NCBI GenBank assembly: GCA_017519885.1
Contig: JAFWRO010000055.1
Location: 4,484 to 68,483, forward strand
Source: Liminaster sp017519885
GTDB taxonomy: Bacteria; Bacteroidota; Bacteroidia; Bacteroidales; UBA3663
Length of the DNA: 64,000 bases
Reading direction: 5' to 3'
This document shows, piece by piece, positions 34,464 to 44,094 of this stretch. Position numbers and translations under genes: made by a program. The stretch's first letter is position 1, and every line of letters starts with the position of its first letter. The notes below the pieces were generated by a model, which saw only the letters and a program-made list of their open reading frames with translations, was not told the DNA's origin and did not search any database.

Positions 34464-35729
34464 ATGACCGAGATTGCTCAAATCAAGGCCGAAATGCAGG
34501 ATGTCGTTGAAAACAACATCCTGTCTTTCTGGTTCGATCAGATGCAGGACCGTCGCCAGCGTGGCTTCTATGGCCAGATGCGTGGTGATGGCACCTTGGT
34601 GCCCGAAGCAGACAAGGGATGCATCCTCAATGCACGCATCCTTTGGAGTTTTTCGGCCGCCTATCGCGTACTCCGCAAGCCTGACTATCTGATGGCTGCT
34701 ACACGTGCCAAGGACTATATCCTCGAGCACTTCATCGACAAGATATATGGTGGCGCCTACTGGAGTCTCAATGCCGAAGGCAATCCCCTCGACACCAAGA
34801 AGCAGTTCTATGCCATCGGTTTTGTCATCTACGGCCTCACCGAATATGCACGTGCAACGGGCGACCCCGAGGCCTTCGACTACGCCATCCGTCTCTACGA
34901 CTGCATCGAGCAGCATAGTTGGGATCCCCAATATGGTGGTTATATCGAAGCCTGCACACGCGAATGGGAGACGATAGCCGACATGCGTCTCTCTGACCTC
35001 GATGCCAACTATCCGAAGTCGCAGAATACCCACCTCCACATCATCGAACCCTATACCAACCTCTTCCGTCTGATGCAGCAACGCCCCGAACTGATGCAGG
35101 GTCATCCTTGTCCACTCGCTACTGAGGAAAGCTGGGGGGATGTTTCCCTCCGTGTCGAAAAATCGTTGCGTCAACTTATCAACATCTTCTGCGACAAGAT
35201 TCTCAATCCCGAGACCCATCACCTCGACCTTTTCTTCGACATGGATTGGACACGAGGTGCAGGTTGGCTCGAAAGTTATGGGCATGACATCGAATGCTCC
35301 TGGCTTATGCACGAGGCAGCACTTGTCCTGGGCGACAAGCAGGTGCTTCAGAAAGTCGAACCCATCGTTCGTCTTGTCGCCAAGGCAAGCGAGAAAGGCC
35401 TCAACGCCGATGGCTCGATGACCCACGAAGCAAACCTTGACACTGGCCACGTCGATGTTGACCGCCACTGGTGGGTACAGGCCGAAGCCGTTGTCGGGTT
35501 CCTCAACATCTACCAGCACTTCGGCGACACCGAAGCCCTGCAGCATGGACTGCACTGCTGGCAGTACATCAAGGACAACCTCATCGATTGGAAAAACGGC
35601 GAATGGTATTGGAGCCGCGATCCCGAAGGCAACATCAACCTCAAAGACGATCACGCCGGATTCTGGAAATGCCCCTACCACAACAGCCGCATGTGCCTCG
35701 AAATCATCGAACGAAACTTCCCCCAGTAG
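34464..35729 (+). CDS. Mannobiose 2-epimerase (AGE superfamily)
   Basis: A 421-residue cytoplasmic (alpha/alpha)6-barrel enzyme that turns the reducing-end mannose of mannobiose into glucose, giving mannosyl-glucose for GH130. Candidate catalytic histidines lie in the conserved motifs NTHLHIIEPYTNL (190 and 192), GHDIECSWLM (274) and CPYHNSRMCLE (406). The N-terminal NNILSFWFDQM and KGCILNARILWSFSAAYR are typical of cellobiose/mannobiose 2-epimerases. The assignment to mannobiose rests on the linked GH26, GH130 and transporter genes. Confidence 0.9.
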   Translation: MTEIAQIKAEMQDVVENNILSFWFDQMQDRRQRGFYGQMRGDGTLVPEADKGCILNARILWSFSAAYRVLRKPDYLMAATRAKDYILEHFIDKIYGGAYWSLNAEGNPLDTKKQFYAIGFVIYGLTEYARATGDPEAFDYAIRLYDCIEQHSWDPQYGGYIEACTREWETIADMRLSDLDANYPKSQNTHLHIIEPYTNLFRLMQQRPELMQGHPCPLATEESWGDVSLRVEKSLRQLINIFCDKILNPETHHLDLFFDMDWTRGAGWLESYGHDIECSWLMHEAALVLGDKQVLQKVEPIVRLVAKASEKGLNADGSMTHEANLDTGHVDVDRHWWVQAEAVVGFLNIYQHFGDTEALQHGLHCWQYIKDNLIDWKNGEWYWSRDPEGNINLKDDHAGFWKCPYHNSRMCLEIIERNFPQ

Positions 35730-35756
35730 CCTAAATGGCTCCAATAGTGTTTTCGT

Positions 35757-35776
35757 GTCAGCTATGCTTGGCTGAC
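35757..35776 (+). other. Intercistronic stem-loop before the alpha-galactosidase gene
   Basis: GTCAGC pairs with GCTGAC around an 8-base loop, 28 bases before the ATG at 35805. There is no T-tract. Its centre, GCTTGGCT, resembles the palindrome at 50613-50630. Confidence 0.5.
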
Positions 35777-35804
35777 TCATAAATCACACAACACCCCATC
35801 CCCT

Positions 35805-38036
35805 ATGAAAAAATACTCCCTCCTGCTCTTGAGCCTTCTTCCCGCAATGGCTTTTGCCGACAAAGTGGAACTCCGCACCCCTAACAATAGTTTCGTTGTC
35901 GAACTCAACAAGGGTGCTGAACCTCAGTTCCTTTACTATGGCCCCTCACTCAAATCTCAGGACATCGAAAATCTTGAGAAGGCCAACGATGCCAACTGGA
36001 GTCGTGCCGACCTCTATCCTGCCTATGGAGCCACACATACCCAGAATGAGGTTTGCTTGGCGATGCGTCATTCCGATGGCAACATGTCCACCCAGATGCT
36101 CATCGACTCATGGGACGAGAGCAATGTCAACGATTACGCGCCCAATGGAGCCAAACGTACAGGACAACTCCTTACCATCACCTTGAGTGACCCGCTCTAC
36201 CCCATCACCGTCAATCTCTACTACCTTGCCTATGACGACGTCGATATGATTGAATCATGGACCGACATCACCAACGGTGAGAAAAAAACCGTCACCCTCA
36301 CCCAGTTCTACAACCCCCTGCTTCCCGTGCGTCGTGGCAACGTCTATTGGACCCACTTCAATGGTTCATGGGCCAGCGAAGCACAGCTCGTCGAACTCCC
36401 GCTTGCCAACGGACTGGTCGAAGTCAAGAACAAGGATGGTCTTCGCAATGCTACTACCGACCGCAACGAGATAATGCTCTCGCTCAACGGTCCTGCACGC
36501 GAAAACGAAGGTGATGTCATCGGTGCTGCTCTCTGCTACAGCGGCAACTTCCGCATCACCATCGACACCGATGAGTCGGACTATCACCAGTACTTTGCCG
36601 GCATCAACCCCGACAATAGCGAATACCATCTCAAGCGTGGCGAGACATTCACTACCCCGCATTCTGCCTACACGTTCAGTACACGCGGCACTAACGGAGC
36701 CACACAGGCGTTCCATGACTGGGCTCGCAAGTATCAGTTGCGCCATGCTAACCAGGAGCGCATGATTCTCCTCAATTCCTGGGAGGGTGTCTATTTCAAC
36801 ATCAATCAGGAAGGCATGGACCAGATGATGAAGGACATCGCTTCAATGGGAGGCGAACTCTTTGTGATGGATGACGGCTGGTTTGGCGACAAGTATCCCC
36901 GCGACATAGACAACTCTTCGCTCGGCGACTGGGTGGTCGATACACGCAAACTCCCCGATGGCATCCCCGGCCTGCTGCGCGATGCCAAGAAAAACGGTGT
37001 GAAGTTCGGCATCTGGATCGAACCCGAGATGGCCAACACTGTCTCCGAGCTCTATGAGGCTCATCCCGACTGGATCATCAAGGCTCCAGGACGCGAACCC
37101 GTTCAGGGACGTGGTGGCACACAGGTCGTCCTCGACCTCACCAATCCCAAGGTGCAGGACTTCGCATTCAGCATCTTCGACAACCTTCTCAGCAACTATC
37201 CCGAGATAGCTTACATCAAGTGGGATGCCAACGCCCCTGTGATGAATCATGGCAGCCAGTACCTGCCGATGGACGAACAGAGTCACCTCTACATCAAGTA
37301 TCACGAGGCACTCATCCAACTCTGCCAACGCATTCGCGCCAAGTATCCCGATGTAATCATCCAGGATTGTGCTTCGGGTGGTGGACGCGCCAACTATGGC
37401 CTGCTCCCCTACTTCGATGAGTTCTGGGTGAGCGACAACACCGATGGTTTGCAGCGCATCTATATGCAGTGGGGCACCTCCTATTTCTTCCCCGCCATCG
37501 CCATGGCCTCCCACATCTCGGCTGTGCCCAACCACGCTGTGTTCCGTACCACTTCGCTCAAATATCGCTGCGACGTGGCCATGTCGGGTCGCCTCGGCAT
37601 GGAGATACAGCCCAAGAACATGACCGACGACGAAAAGGCATTCTGCCGCCAAGTCATCACCGACTACAAGCGCGTGCGTCCCGTCATCCAATTTGGCGAC
37701 CTCTATCGCCTCCATTCGCCATATGCTGGCGACAACCTTGCCTCATTGATGTACGTCAGCAAGGATAAGCAGCAGGCTGTCTTCTTCTGGTGGAAACTCG
37801 AGACGCTGAAGAACCAGCATGTACCTCGCATCAAGATGGCTGGTCTTGACCCCGACAAGTACTACACCGTCCGTGAACTCAACCGCATCGACAACAAGCC
37901 ATTGCCATGCGAAGGCAAATCCTACAGTGGAGCCTTCCTGATGCAAACGGGCCTCGAGATGCCTTACACCCACGATGTAGATTACAATAAACTCAACGAC
38001 TGGGCCAGCCGTGTGCTCCAACTTACAGCCGAATAA
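35805..38036 (+). CDS. GH36 alpha-galactosidase, periplasmic
   Basis: A 743-residue enzyme that removes alpha-1,6-galactose from galactomannan oligosaccharides. A type I signal peptide ends at AMAFA before DKVEL, so it is soluble in the periplasm. An N-terminal beta-supersandwich (about 20-300) precedes the barrel. The nucleophile is Asp474 in YIKWDANAP and the acid/base is Asp544 in WVSDNTDGLQR. MDDGWFG, GIWIEPEMAN and CASGGGRANYGLL are further family motifs. It is the last gene of the mannan locus and is closed by a strong terminator. Confidence 0.94.
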   Translation: MKKYSLLLLSLLPAMAFADKVELRTPNNSFVVELNKGAEPQFLYYGPSLKSQDIENLEKANDANWSRADLYPAYGATHTQNEVCLAMRHSDGNMSTQMLIDSWDESNVNDYAPNGAKRTGQLLTITLSDPLYPITVNLYYLAYDDVDMIESWTDITNGEKKTVTLTQFYNPLLPVRRGNVYWTHFNGSWASEAQLVELPLANGLVEVKNKDGLRNATTDRNEIMLSLNGPARENEGDVIGAALCYSGNFRITIDTDESDYHQYFAGINPDNSEYHLKRGETFTTPHSAYTFSTRGTNGATQAFHDWARKYQLRHANQERMILLNSWEGVYFNINQEGMDQMMKDIASMGGELFVMDDGWFGDKYPRDIDNSSLGDWVVDTRKLPDGIPGLLRDAKKNGVKFGIWIEPEMANTVSELYEAHPDWIIKAPGREPVQGRGGTQVVLDLTNPKVQDFAFSIFDNLLSNYPEIAYIKWDANAPVMNHGSQYLPMDEQSHLYIKYHEALIQLCQRIRAKYPDVIIQDCASGGGRANYGLLPYFDEFWVSDNTDGLQRIYMQWGTSYFFPAIAMASHISAVPNHAVFRTTSLKYRCDVAMSGRLGMEIQPKNMTDDEKAFCRQVITDYKRVRPVIQFGDLYRLHSPYAGDNLASLMYVSKDKQQAVFFWWKLETLKNQHVPRIKMAGLDPDKYYTVRELNRIDNKPLPCEGKSYSGAFLMQTGLEMPYTHDVDYNKLNDWASRVLQLTAE

Positions 38037-38072
38037 TTCATCATTTGGGAATGTTTATCCCTAATGAACACC

Positions 38073-38113
38073 AAATATAGTCCAACCGCAAACGCTGTTG
38101 GACTATATTTTTT
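38073..38113 (+). terminator. Rho-independent terminator of the mannan locus
   Basis: A perfect 14-bp stem (AAATATAGTCCAAC at 38073-38086 with its complement at 38097-38110) and a 10-base loop run into a T-tract. Confidence 0.88.
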
Positions 38114-38152
38114 CAAAGTATCCAATTACTAGGAGATAATCAATCAGAACTC

Positions 38153-39568
38153 CTATAGCAACTCATGCAGGGCACCTACAAGCAGTTCCATTTCTTCATT
38201 CTTCATAGATGCATAGCCCACACGAATGCCCCATCGGCCATCGGTTAAAGCAAAAACAGGCGCATTGATCCCCCGCAAAGCCAGTTCTCGTCTGATGTCG
38301 CGGTCCATGGTCATCCATAGAGCAAGGCCACCATTAGGTCGCTTGTACATTACCTTGTCCTTCAATTTGGCAGTGATGAGGTCGTCGATGTATTCCAGAC
38401 GTTCCTGATACACCTTCCTTGCCCTACGTATGTGACGCTTGAGTTCACCACATTCTACAAGTTCCAGCACCGAGCGCTCCATGACTACATCACCTTGCAG
38501 ATCAATGATCCTGCGACGCTCAGCCAAACGATTGATAACCTCTGCCGAAGAGGTGACGAATCCCAGACGGAGGGCTGGGGCAAGTATCTTGCTGAATGTA
38601 GCAATATAAACACAATTGGACTTCGGCAGCATCACACAGAAGGGCATCTGTCGACTAGTAGTAAAATGGAAATGATGTCCGAAGTCATCTTCAGCAACCA
38701 TAAGATTGTTTTTCACCACGATATCAGCCAACCTGCGGCGACGAGCAGCTGAGAGTGTCACTGTGGTAGGATATTGAAAACGAGGCGTCACATAAATACC
38801 CTTGATCTCAGGATGAAGTTCAAGAGCCTTCTCAAGCGCATCCACTTGAATGCCTTCTTGGTCAACAGGGATAGGATAGACGGTGACGCCCGCACTCTCG
38901 AAGGCCAAACGTGCATACTCATAGGTAGGGTCTTCAATGGCGATGGCTTCACCGGGCTTCACCATCACATGTGCACAAAGGTACAGTGCCATCTGACTAC
39001 CTCTTGTGACCATCACCTCGTCCTCAATAATCGGCAGACCACGCTCCTGACAAATCTCCTGGGCCAACGTATGACGAAACTTGAGGCTACCCTTGGGGTC
39101 ATTATAACCCATCATTTTCCAACGGGCAGCGCGATTGAAGAACTGACGATAAGCGCGACTCAGTGCCTCATAGGGTGTCAGTTGTGTGTCTGGGAAACCA
39201 TCATTCACTTCCAGACGTGCCTGCTTTTCGTCTGGTGCTTGATTCTTGGTTGTATTATTGCAACTTTCAGTTTGCAAATCGCCTTTTTTCGAATTATTAT
39301 CTATCGGCAATTTAGAACGCACAAACAAACCTATACGTTCGCGGTTCTCCAGCCATCCGCTAAACACCAGCAACTCCATCGCTGAGACCACGGTTTTTCG
39401 GCTGACCTTCAATCTCGAAGCCATTTCGCGACTTCCAGGAAGTGCATCTCCAGGTTTTAGGGTACCAGAAACAATGAGTTTCTGGATACCATCTGCCAAC
39501 TGCTGATACATAGGAATATCCTTATTATCAAGCTTAAATTCAAGTTCTAAAGTAAACGGTCTGAGCAT
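38153..39568 (-). CDS. MocR-type PLP-dependent transcriptional regulator
   Basis: A 471-residue fusion of a GntR-like winged helix (about residues 15-85: YQQLADGIQKLIVSGTLKPG, LPGSREMASRLKVSRKTVV) and a class I/II aminotransferase domain (about 120-471). The lysine for pyridoxal phosphate is Lys327 in ATFSKILAPALRLGF. MGYNDPKGSLKFR and AIEDPTYEYARLAF are also conserved. MocR proteins use an aminotransferase domain as an effector sensor and often control the gene that diverges from them. Here that is nrfH, 165 bp away. A metabolite cannot be deduced from the sequence. Confidence 0.9.
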   Translation of the reverse strand: MLRPFTLELEFKLDNKDIPMYQQLADGIQKLIVSGTLKPGDALPGSREMASRLKVSRKTVVSAMELLVFSGWLENRERIGLFVRSKLPIDNNSKKGDLQTESCNNTTKNQAPDEKQARLEVNDGFPDTQLTPYEALSRAYRQFFNRAARWKMMGYNDPKGSLKFRHTLAQEICQERGLPIIEDEVMVTRGSQMALYLCAHVMVKPGEAIAIEDPTYEYARLAFESAGVTVYPIPVDQEGIQVDALEKALELHPEIKGIYVTPRFQYPTTVTLSAARRRRLADIVVKNNLMVAEDDFGHHFHFTTSRQMPFCVMLPKSNCVYIATFSKILAPALRLGFVTSSAEVINRLAERRRIIDLQGDVVMERSVLELVECGELKRHIRRARKVYQERLEYIDDLITAKLKDKVMYKRPNGGLALWMTMDRDIRRELALRGINAPVFALTDGRWGIRVGYASMKNEEMELLVGALHELL

Positions 39569-39611
39569 CTGGACTCCTTTATATTATACTTTTTGGTTAC
39601 CTTTTATGTCG

Positions 39612-39643
39612 CAAAGATAATGTATTTTTGCACAGGAAACAAA
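39612..39643 (-). promoter_or_regulatory. Promoter of the MocR-type regulator gene
   Basis: On the minus strand TTTG (39640-39643) is followed after 20 bp by TATCTTTG (39612-39619). The leader to the ATG would be about 37 bases. Confidence 0.75.
39623..39630 (+). promoter_or_regulatory. Candidate -7 box for the nrf operon
   Basis: TATTTTTG fits TAnnTTTG on the plus strand but has no TTTG at the right distance. It lies within the spacer of the opposite promoter, so the two promoters overlap. Confidence 0.4.
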
Positions 39644-39733
39644 AAATAAAACGAAAATAAGCCTTTTCAAAACCATTTTTGCATTCACAAGCGCATTAAA
39701 GCACCAACAGTACCCTATTTCGTTCAAAAAAAT

Positions 39734-40318
39734 ATGAATATATTGTCCCGATTCATTGATCGGCTCTCACATCGGCAAAAATGTGTCAGTCTCGTCCTAC
39801 TAGGCGCCCTTGTAGGATGCGGATTATTCTTTTTGTACATCCTGAGAGCTCATAGCTATTTGGGCGATGACCCTTCGGCATGCGTCAACTGTCATATCAT
39901 GACGCCCTATTATGCCACATGGTTTCATTCGAGCCATGCGCGCAATGCTACATGCAACGATTGCCATGTTCCCCATGAGAACATCGCCCGTAAGTACTTC
40001 TTCAAAGCAACCGATGGTCTTAACCATGTAACGAAGTTCGTGACCCACCTCGAACGTCAAGCGCCACGTCCTGGTGAAGCTGCAAATCAAGTCATCATGA
40101 ACAACTGCATTCGTTGTCACACCGACCTCAACACCACATTGGTCAACACCGGGAAAGTGGACTATATGATGACTGCTGTTGGCGAAGGCAAGGTCTGCTG
40201 GGACTGCCACCGCAACGTGCCTCACGGTGGACGCTCCAACCTTGCTGCCACTCCCGATGCCAAAGTGCCATTGCCTGACAGCCCTGTGCCATCCTGGCTC
40301 CAAAAAATGCTGAAATAA
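39734..40318 (+). CDS. nrfH: NrfH, tetrahaem quinol dehydrogenase subunit of nitrite reductase
   Basis: A 194-residue inner-membrane cytochrome c of the NapC/NirT family that passes electrons from the menaquinol pool to NrfA. One N-terminal membrane anchor (CVSLVLLGALVGCGLFFLYI) is followed by four haem motifs: CVNCH (50), CNDCH (74), CIRCH (125) and CWDCH (155). Length and haem count are normal for NrfH. nrfA follows after 48 bp and two cytochrome c maturation genes complete the operon. Confidence 0.95.
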   Translation: MNILSRFIDRLSHRQKCVSLVLLGALVGCGLFFLYILRAHSYLGDDPSACVNCHIMTPYYATWFHSSHARNATCNDCHVPHENIARKYFFKATDGLNHVTKFVTHLERQAPRPGEAANQVIMNNCIRCHTDLNTTLVNTGKVDYMMTAVGEGKVCWDCHRNVPHGGRSNLAATPDAKVPLPDSPVPSWLQKMLK

Positions 40319-40366
40319 TCTTATTACGAATACAATATCTGCAGACGAAAAACAAAAAATATAATT

Positions 40367-41980
<1,614 letters not shown>

Positions 41981-41991
41981 TCAAAGAATCC

Positions 41992-43206
41992 GTGTGGTCT
42001 AAACCCTGGAAATTCGCCGAAGGTATCACCATTGGAGCAGGTCTCATCCTTGTGGGCCTGATGTTGCAGTTCACCATCGGTCCTATCGACTGGAGGCTGC
42101 TCGCATATCCTTTCAACACGATTCTTTTGGCTATATATGTGCTTGTGCTCGGCGTCCTCTATACCGTGCGCAAGCACGTTTATGTCATAGAATGGACGAT
42201 GACCGTCTATGCCGCAGTCCCTGCCCTGGCCTACGGTGTCCTTGTCACTCTTTTAATGGGACTATCCGGTTGGGACCAGATGCTTCGCTCGTGGCCATTC
42301 ACATTGGTCTACATCTGGCTGATGAATATCCTTGGTCTTATCACAATTCGTCGAATTCTGCACTTCACGCAAGGAGGCATTGTCCGCAACCTCTGCTTCA
42401 TCTGCAATCATCTTGGCCTATTTATGGCTATGGTCTGCGGAACCCTCGGATATGCCGACATGCAGAAGTACCGTCTCACTGCCAAGGTCGATCAACCCGA
42501 ATGGCGAGCCATCGATCTAGTGGGCACACTGATGCCTCCCAAGGTCGTCGAACTGCCCTTGGCCATCGAACTGCATGACTTCACAATCGATGAATATCCA
42601 CCCAAGTATGTCGTCATCGATAACGAGACGGGCATGATTGTTGCCGATAGCCCTTGGCGTATCCGGCAGGACTCCATCTGGGAGTATGCAGCCATAGTCT
42701 ATGGGCGCAAGGATTCGCTTGGCAACCAGGATATGGATCGTTATGTCGAGTGGCCTTCGATGGGTGCATGTACCGCAGGATTCATCACCGCCACCCGATA
42801 TGCTTCAGCCGAAGAAGCCTCCGAAGGTCGAGGCTCTGTTCTCGAAACGAAACAAGGCTGGGTAAGTTGCGGCAGTTTCATGTTCCCCTACAAGGCGCTC
42901 CTCCTTGATTCGCTCTATAGTGCCGTAATGCCCGATCGTGAACCGAAACGATATGCATCTGATGTCACCGTCTATGCAGCCAACAACCAAAAGATGGATG
43001 GCATCATCGAAGTCAACAAGCCCCTCGAAATCGATGGATGGAAAATATATCAAGTCTCCTATGACTCGGCTCTGGGCAGATGGTCCGACACCTCTGTTTT
43101 CGAACTAGTCCGCGACCCATGGCTCCCATGGGTCTATGCAGGTATCTACATGATGCTCGCAGGCGCAATCCTCACCTTCATCACCGCCGGCAGAAATAAA
43201 AAATAG
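41992..43206 (+). CDS. ResB/CcsB-like cytochrome c biogenesis protein
   Basis: A 404-residue inner-membrane protein with four or five membrane segments near the N terminus, a large periplasmic domain (about 160-375) and one C-terminal segment. This is the ResB layout, which works with CcsA to attach haem to CxxCH cytochromes. The start appears to be GTG at 41992, 11 bp after nrfA; I saw no better in-frame ATG nearby. The ccsA gene follows after two bases. It should serve NrfH and NrfA maturation, including the unusual CxxCK site. Confidence 0.82.
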   Translation: MWSKPWKFAEGITIGAGLILVGLMLQFTIGPIDWRLLAYPFNTILLAIYVLVLGVLYTVRKHVYVIEWTMTVYAAVPALAYGVLVTLLMGLSGWDQMLRSWPFTLVYIWLMNILGLITIRRILHFTQGGIVRNLCFICNHLGLFMAMVCGTLGYADMQKYRLTAKVDQPEWRAIDLVGTLMPPKVVELPLAIELHDFTIDEYPPKYVVIDNETGMIVADSPWRIRQDSIWEYAAIVYGRKDSLGNQDMDRYVEWPSMGACTAGFITATRYASAEEASEGRGSVLETKQGWVSCGSFMFPYKALLLDSLYSAVMPDREPKRYASDVTVYAANNQKMDGIIEVNKPLEIDGWKIYQVSYDSALGRWSDTSVFELVRDPWLPWVYAGIYMMLAGAILTFITAGRNKK

Positions 43207-43208
43207 CT

Positions 43209-44009
43209 ATGCTCATCTCCTGGCAACACTTCCCATATTTCGCCATCCCCTCGGTATTACTGTGGGCGCTAGGCGCATATTACTCCTTCCGCGAGAAGAA
43301 GACTCTCACCACAACCTTCACACTGCTCGGTATCGCCCTCTTCTTCGCCTTCATCTGCGGCCTTTGGATCAGTCTGGAGCGACCGCCCTTGCGCACCATG
43401 GGCGAGACACGCCTCTGGTACTCATTTTTCCTCCCCGTAGCAGGCATCATCACTTGGAGTCGATGGCGGTATCGCTGGATACTCTCCTTTTCGACCATCC
43501 TTGCGCTCGTCTTCATCTGTGTCAATCTCTTCAAACCAGAGATCCACAACACCACGCTGATGCCTGCCTTGCAGAGCCCTTGGTTCGCACCCCATGTCAT
43601 CGTCTATATGTTCTGCTATGCCCTCTTTGGTGCAGCCCTTGCCGTGGCTCTCTATCTGCTTTTTGTCAAGGCCAAACGCGACGATGAGAATATCTGGAAC
43701 ATGCTCGACAATCTCGTGTATGTGGGTCTTTCGTTCATGACTATCGGCATGCTCTTCGGTGCTCTTTGGGCCAAGGAGGCTTGGGGACACTACTGGGCAT
43801 GGGATCCCAAAGAGACCTGGGCAGGCATCACCTGGCTCTCCTTCCTTGTCTATATCCATTATAGGCAATTATCTCGCAATGCCTTCCGAAGCAAAGTGGC
43901 CATCTTCATGGTTATCATCAGTTTCTGTTGCCTGCAGATGTGCTGGTGGGGCATCAACTACCTGCCATCGGCACAAGGCAAGAGCGTTCACACCTATAAT
44001 ATGAAATAA
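43209..44009 (+). CDS. ccsA: CcsA/CcmC-family haem-handling protein for cytochrome c assembly
   Basis: A 266-residue membrane protein with about eight segments. The tryptophan-rich WWD motif (WGHYWAWDPKETWAGITWL, residues about 192-210) that presents haem to apocytochromes is intact, and nearby histidines in FLVYIHYRQL and FAPHVIVYMF are candidates for haem ligands. It is paired with the ResB-like protein just upstream. The operon ends at a hairpin at 44041-44070. Confidence 0.92.
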   Translation: MLISWQHFPYFAIPSVLLWALGAYYSFREKKTLTTTFTLLGIALFFAFICGLWISLERPPLRTMGETRLWYSFFLPVAGIITWSRWRYRWILSFSTILALVFICVNLFKPEIHNTTLMPALQSPWFAPHVIVYMFCYALFGAALAVALYLLFVKAKRDDENIWNMLDNLVYVGLSFMTIGMLFGALWAKEAWGHYWAWDPKETWAGITWLSFLVYIHYRQLSRNAFRSKVAIFMVIISFCCLQMCWWGINYLPSAQGKSVHTYNMK

Positions 44010-44040
44010 ATCTTTTACTCAAACACACATAAATACAGCA

Positions 44041-44078
44041 GCGACCTCGGGAAGTGCTCCCCGAGGTCGCATATTTTA
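44041..44078 (+). terminator. Terminator between convergent cytochrome operons
   Basis: An 11-bp perfect stem (GCGACCTCGGG at 44041-44051 with 44060-44070) and an 8-base loop are followed by ATATTTTATTTTT. The T-rich side is on the plus strand, so it mainly stops the nrf operon, though the stem could act on the opposite transcript too. Confidence 0.85.
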
Positions 44079-44094
44079 TTTTTAATTAATCCCG

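Noticed and set aside
34437..35780. 447-codon open frame antisense to the mannobiose 2-epimerase
   Set aside because: The plus-strand gene has clear epimerase motifs and operon context; the antisense frame has none.
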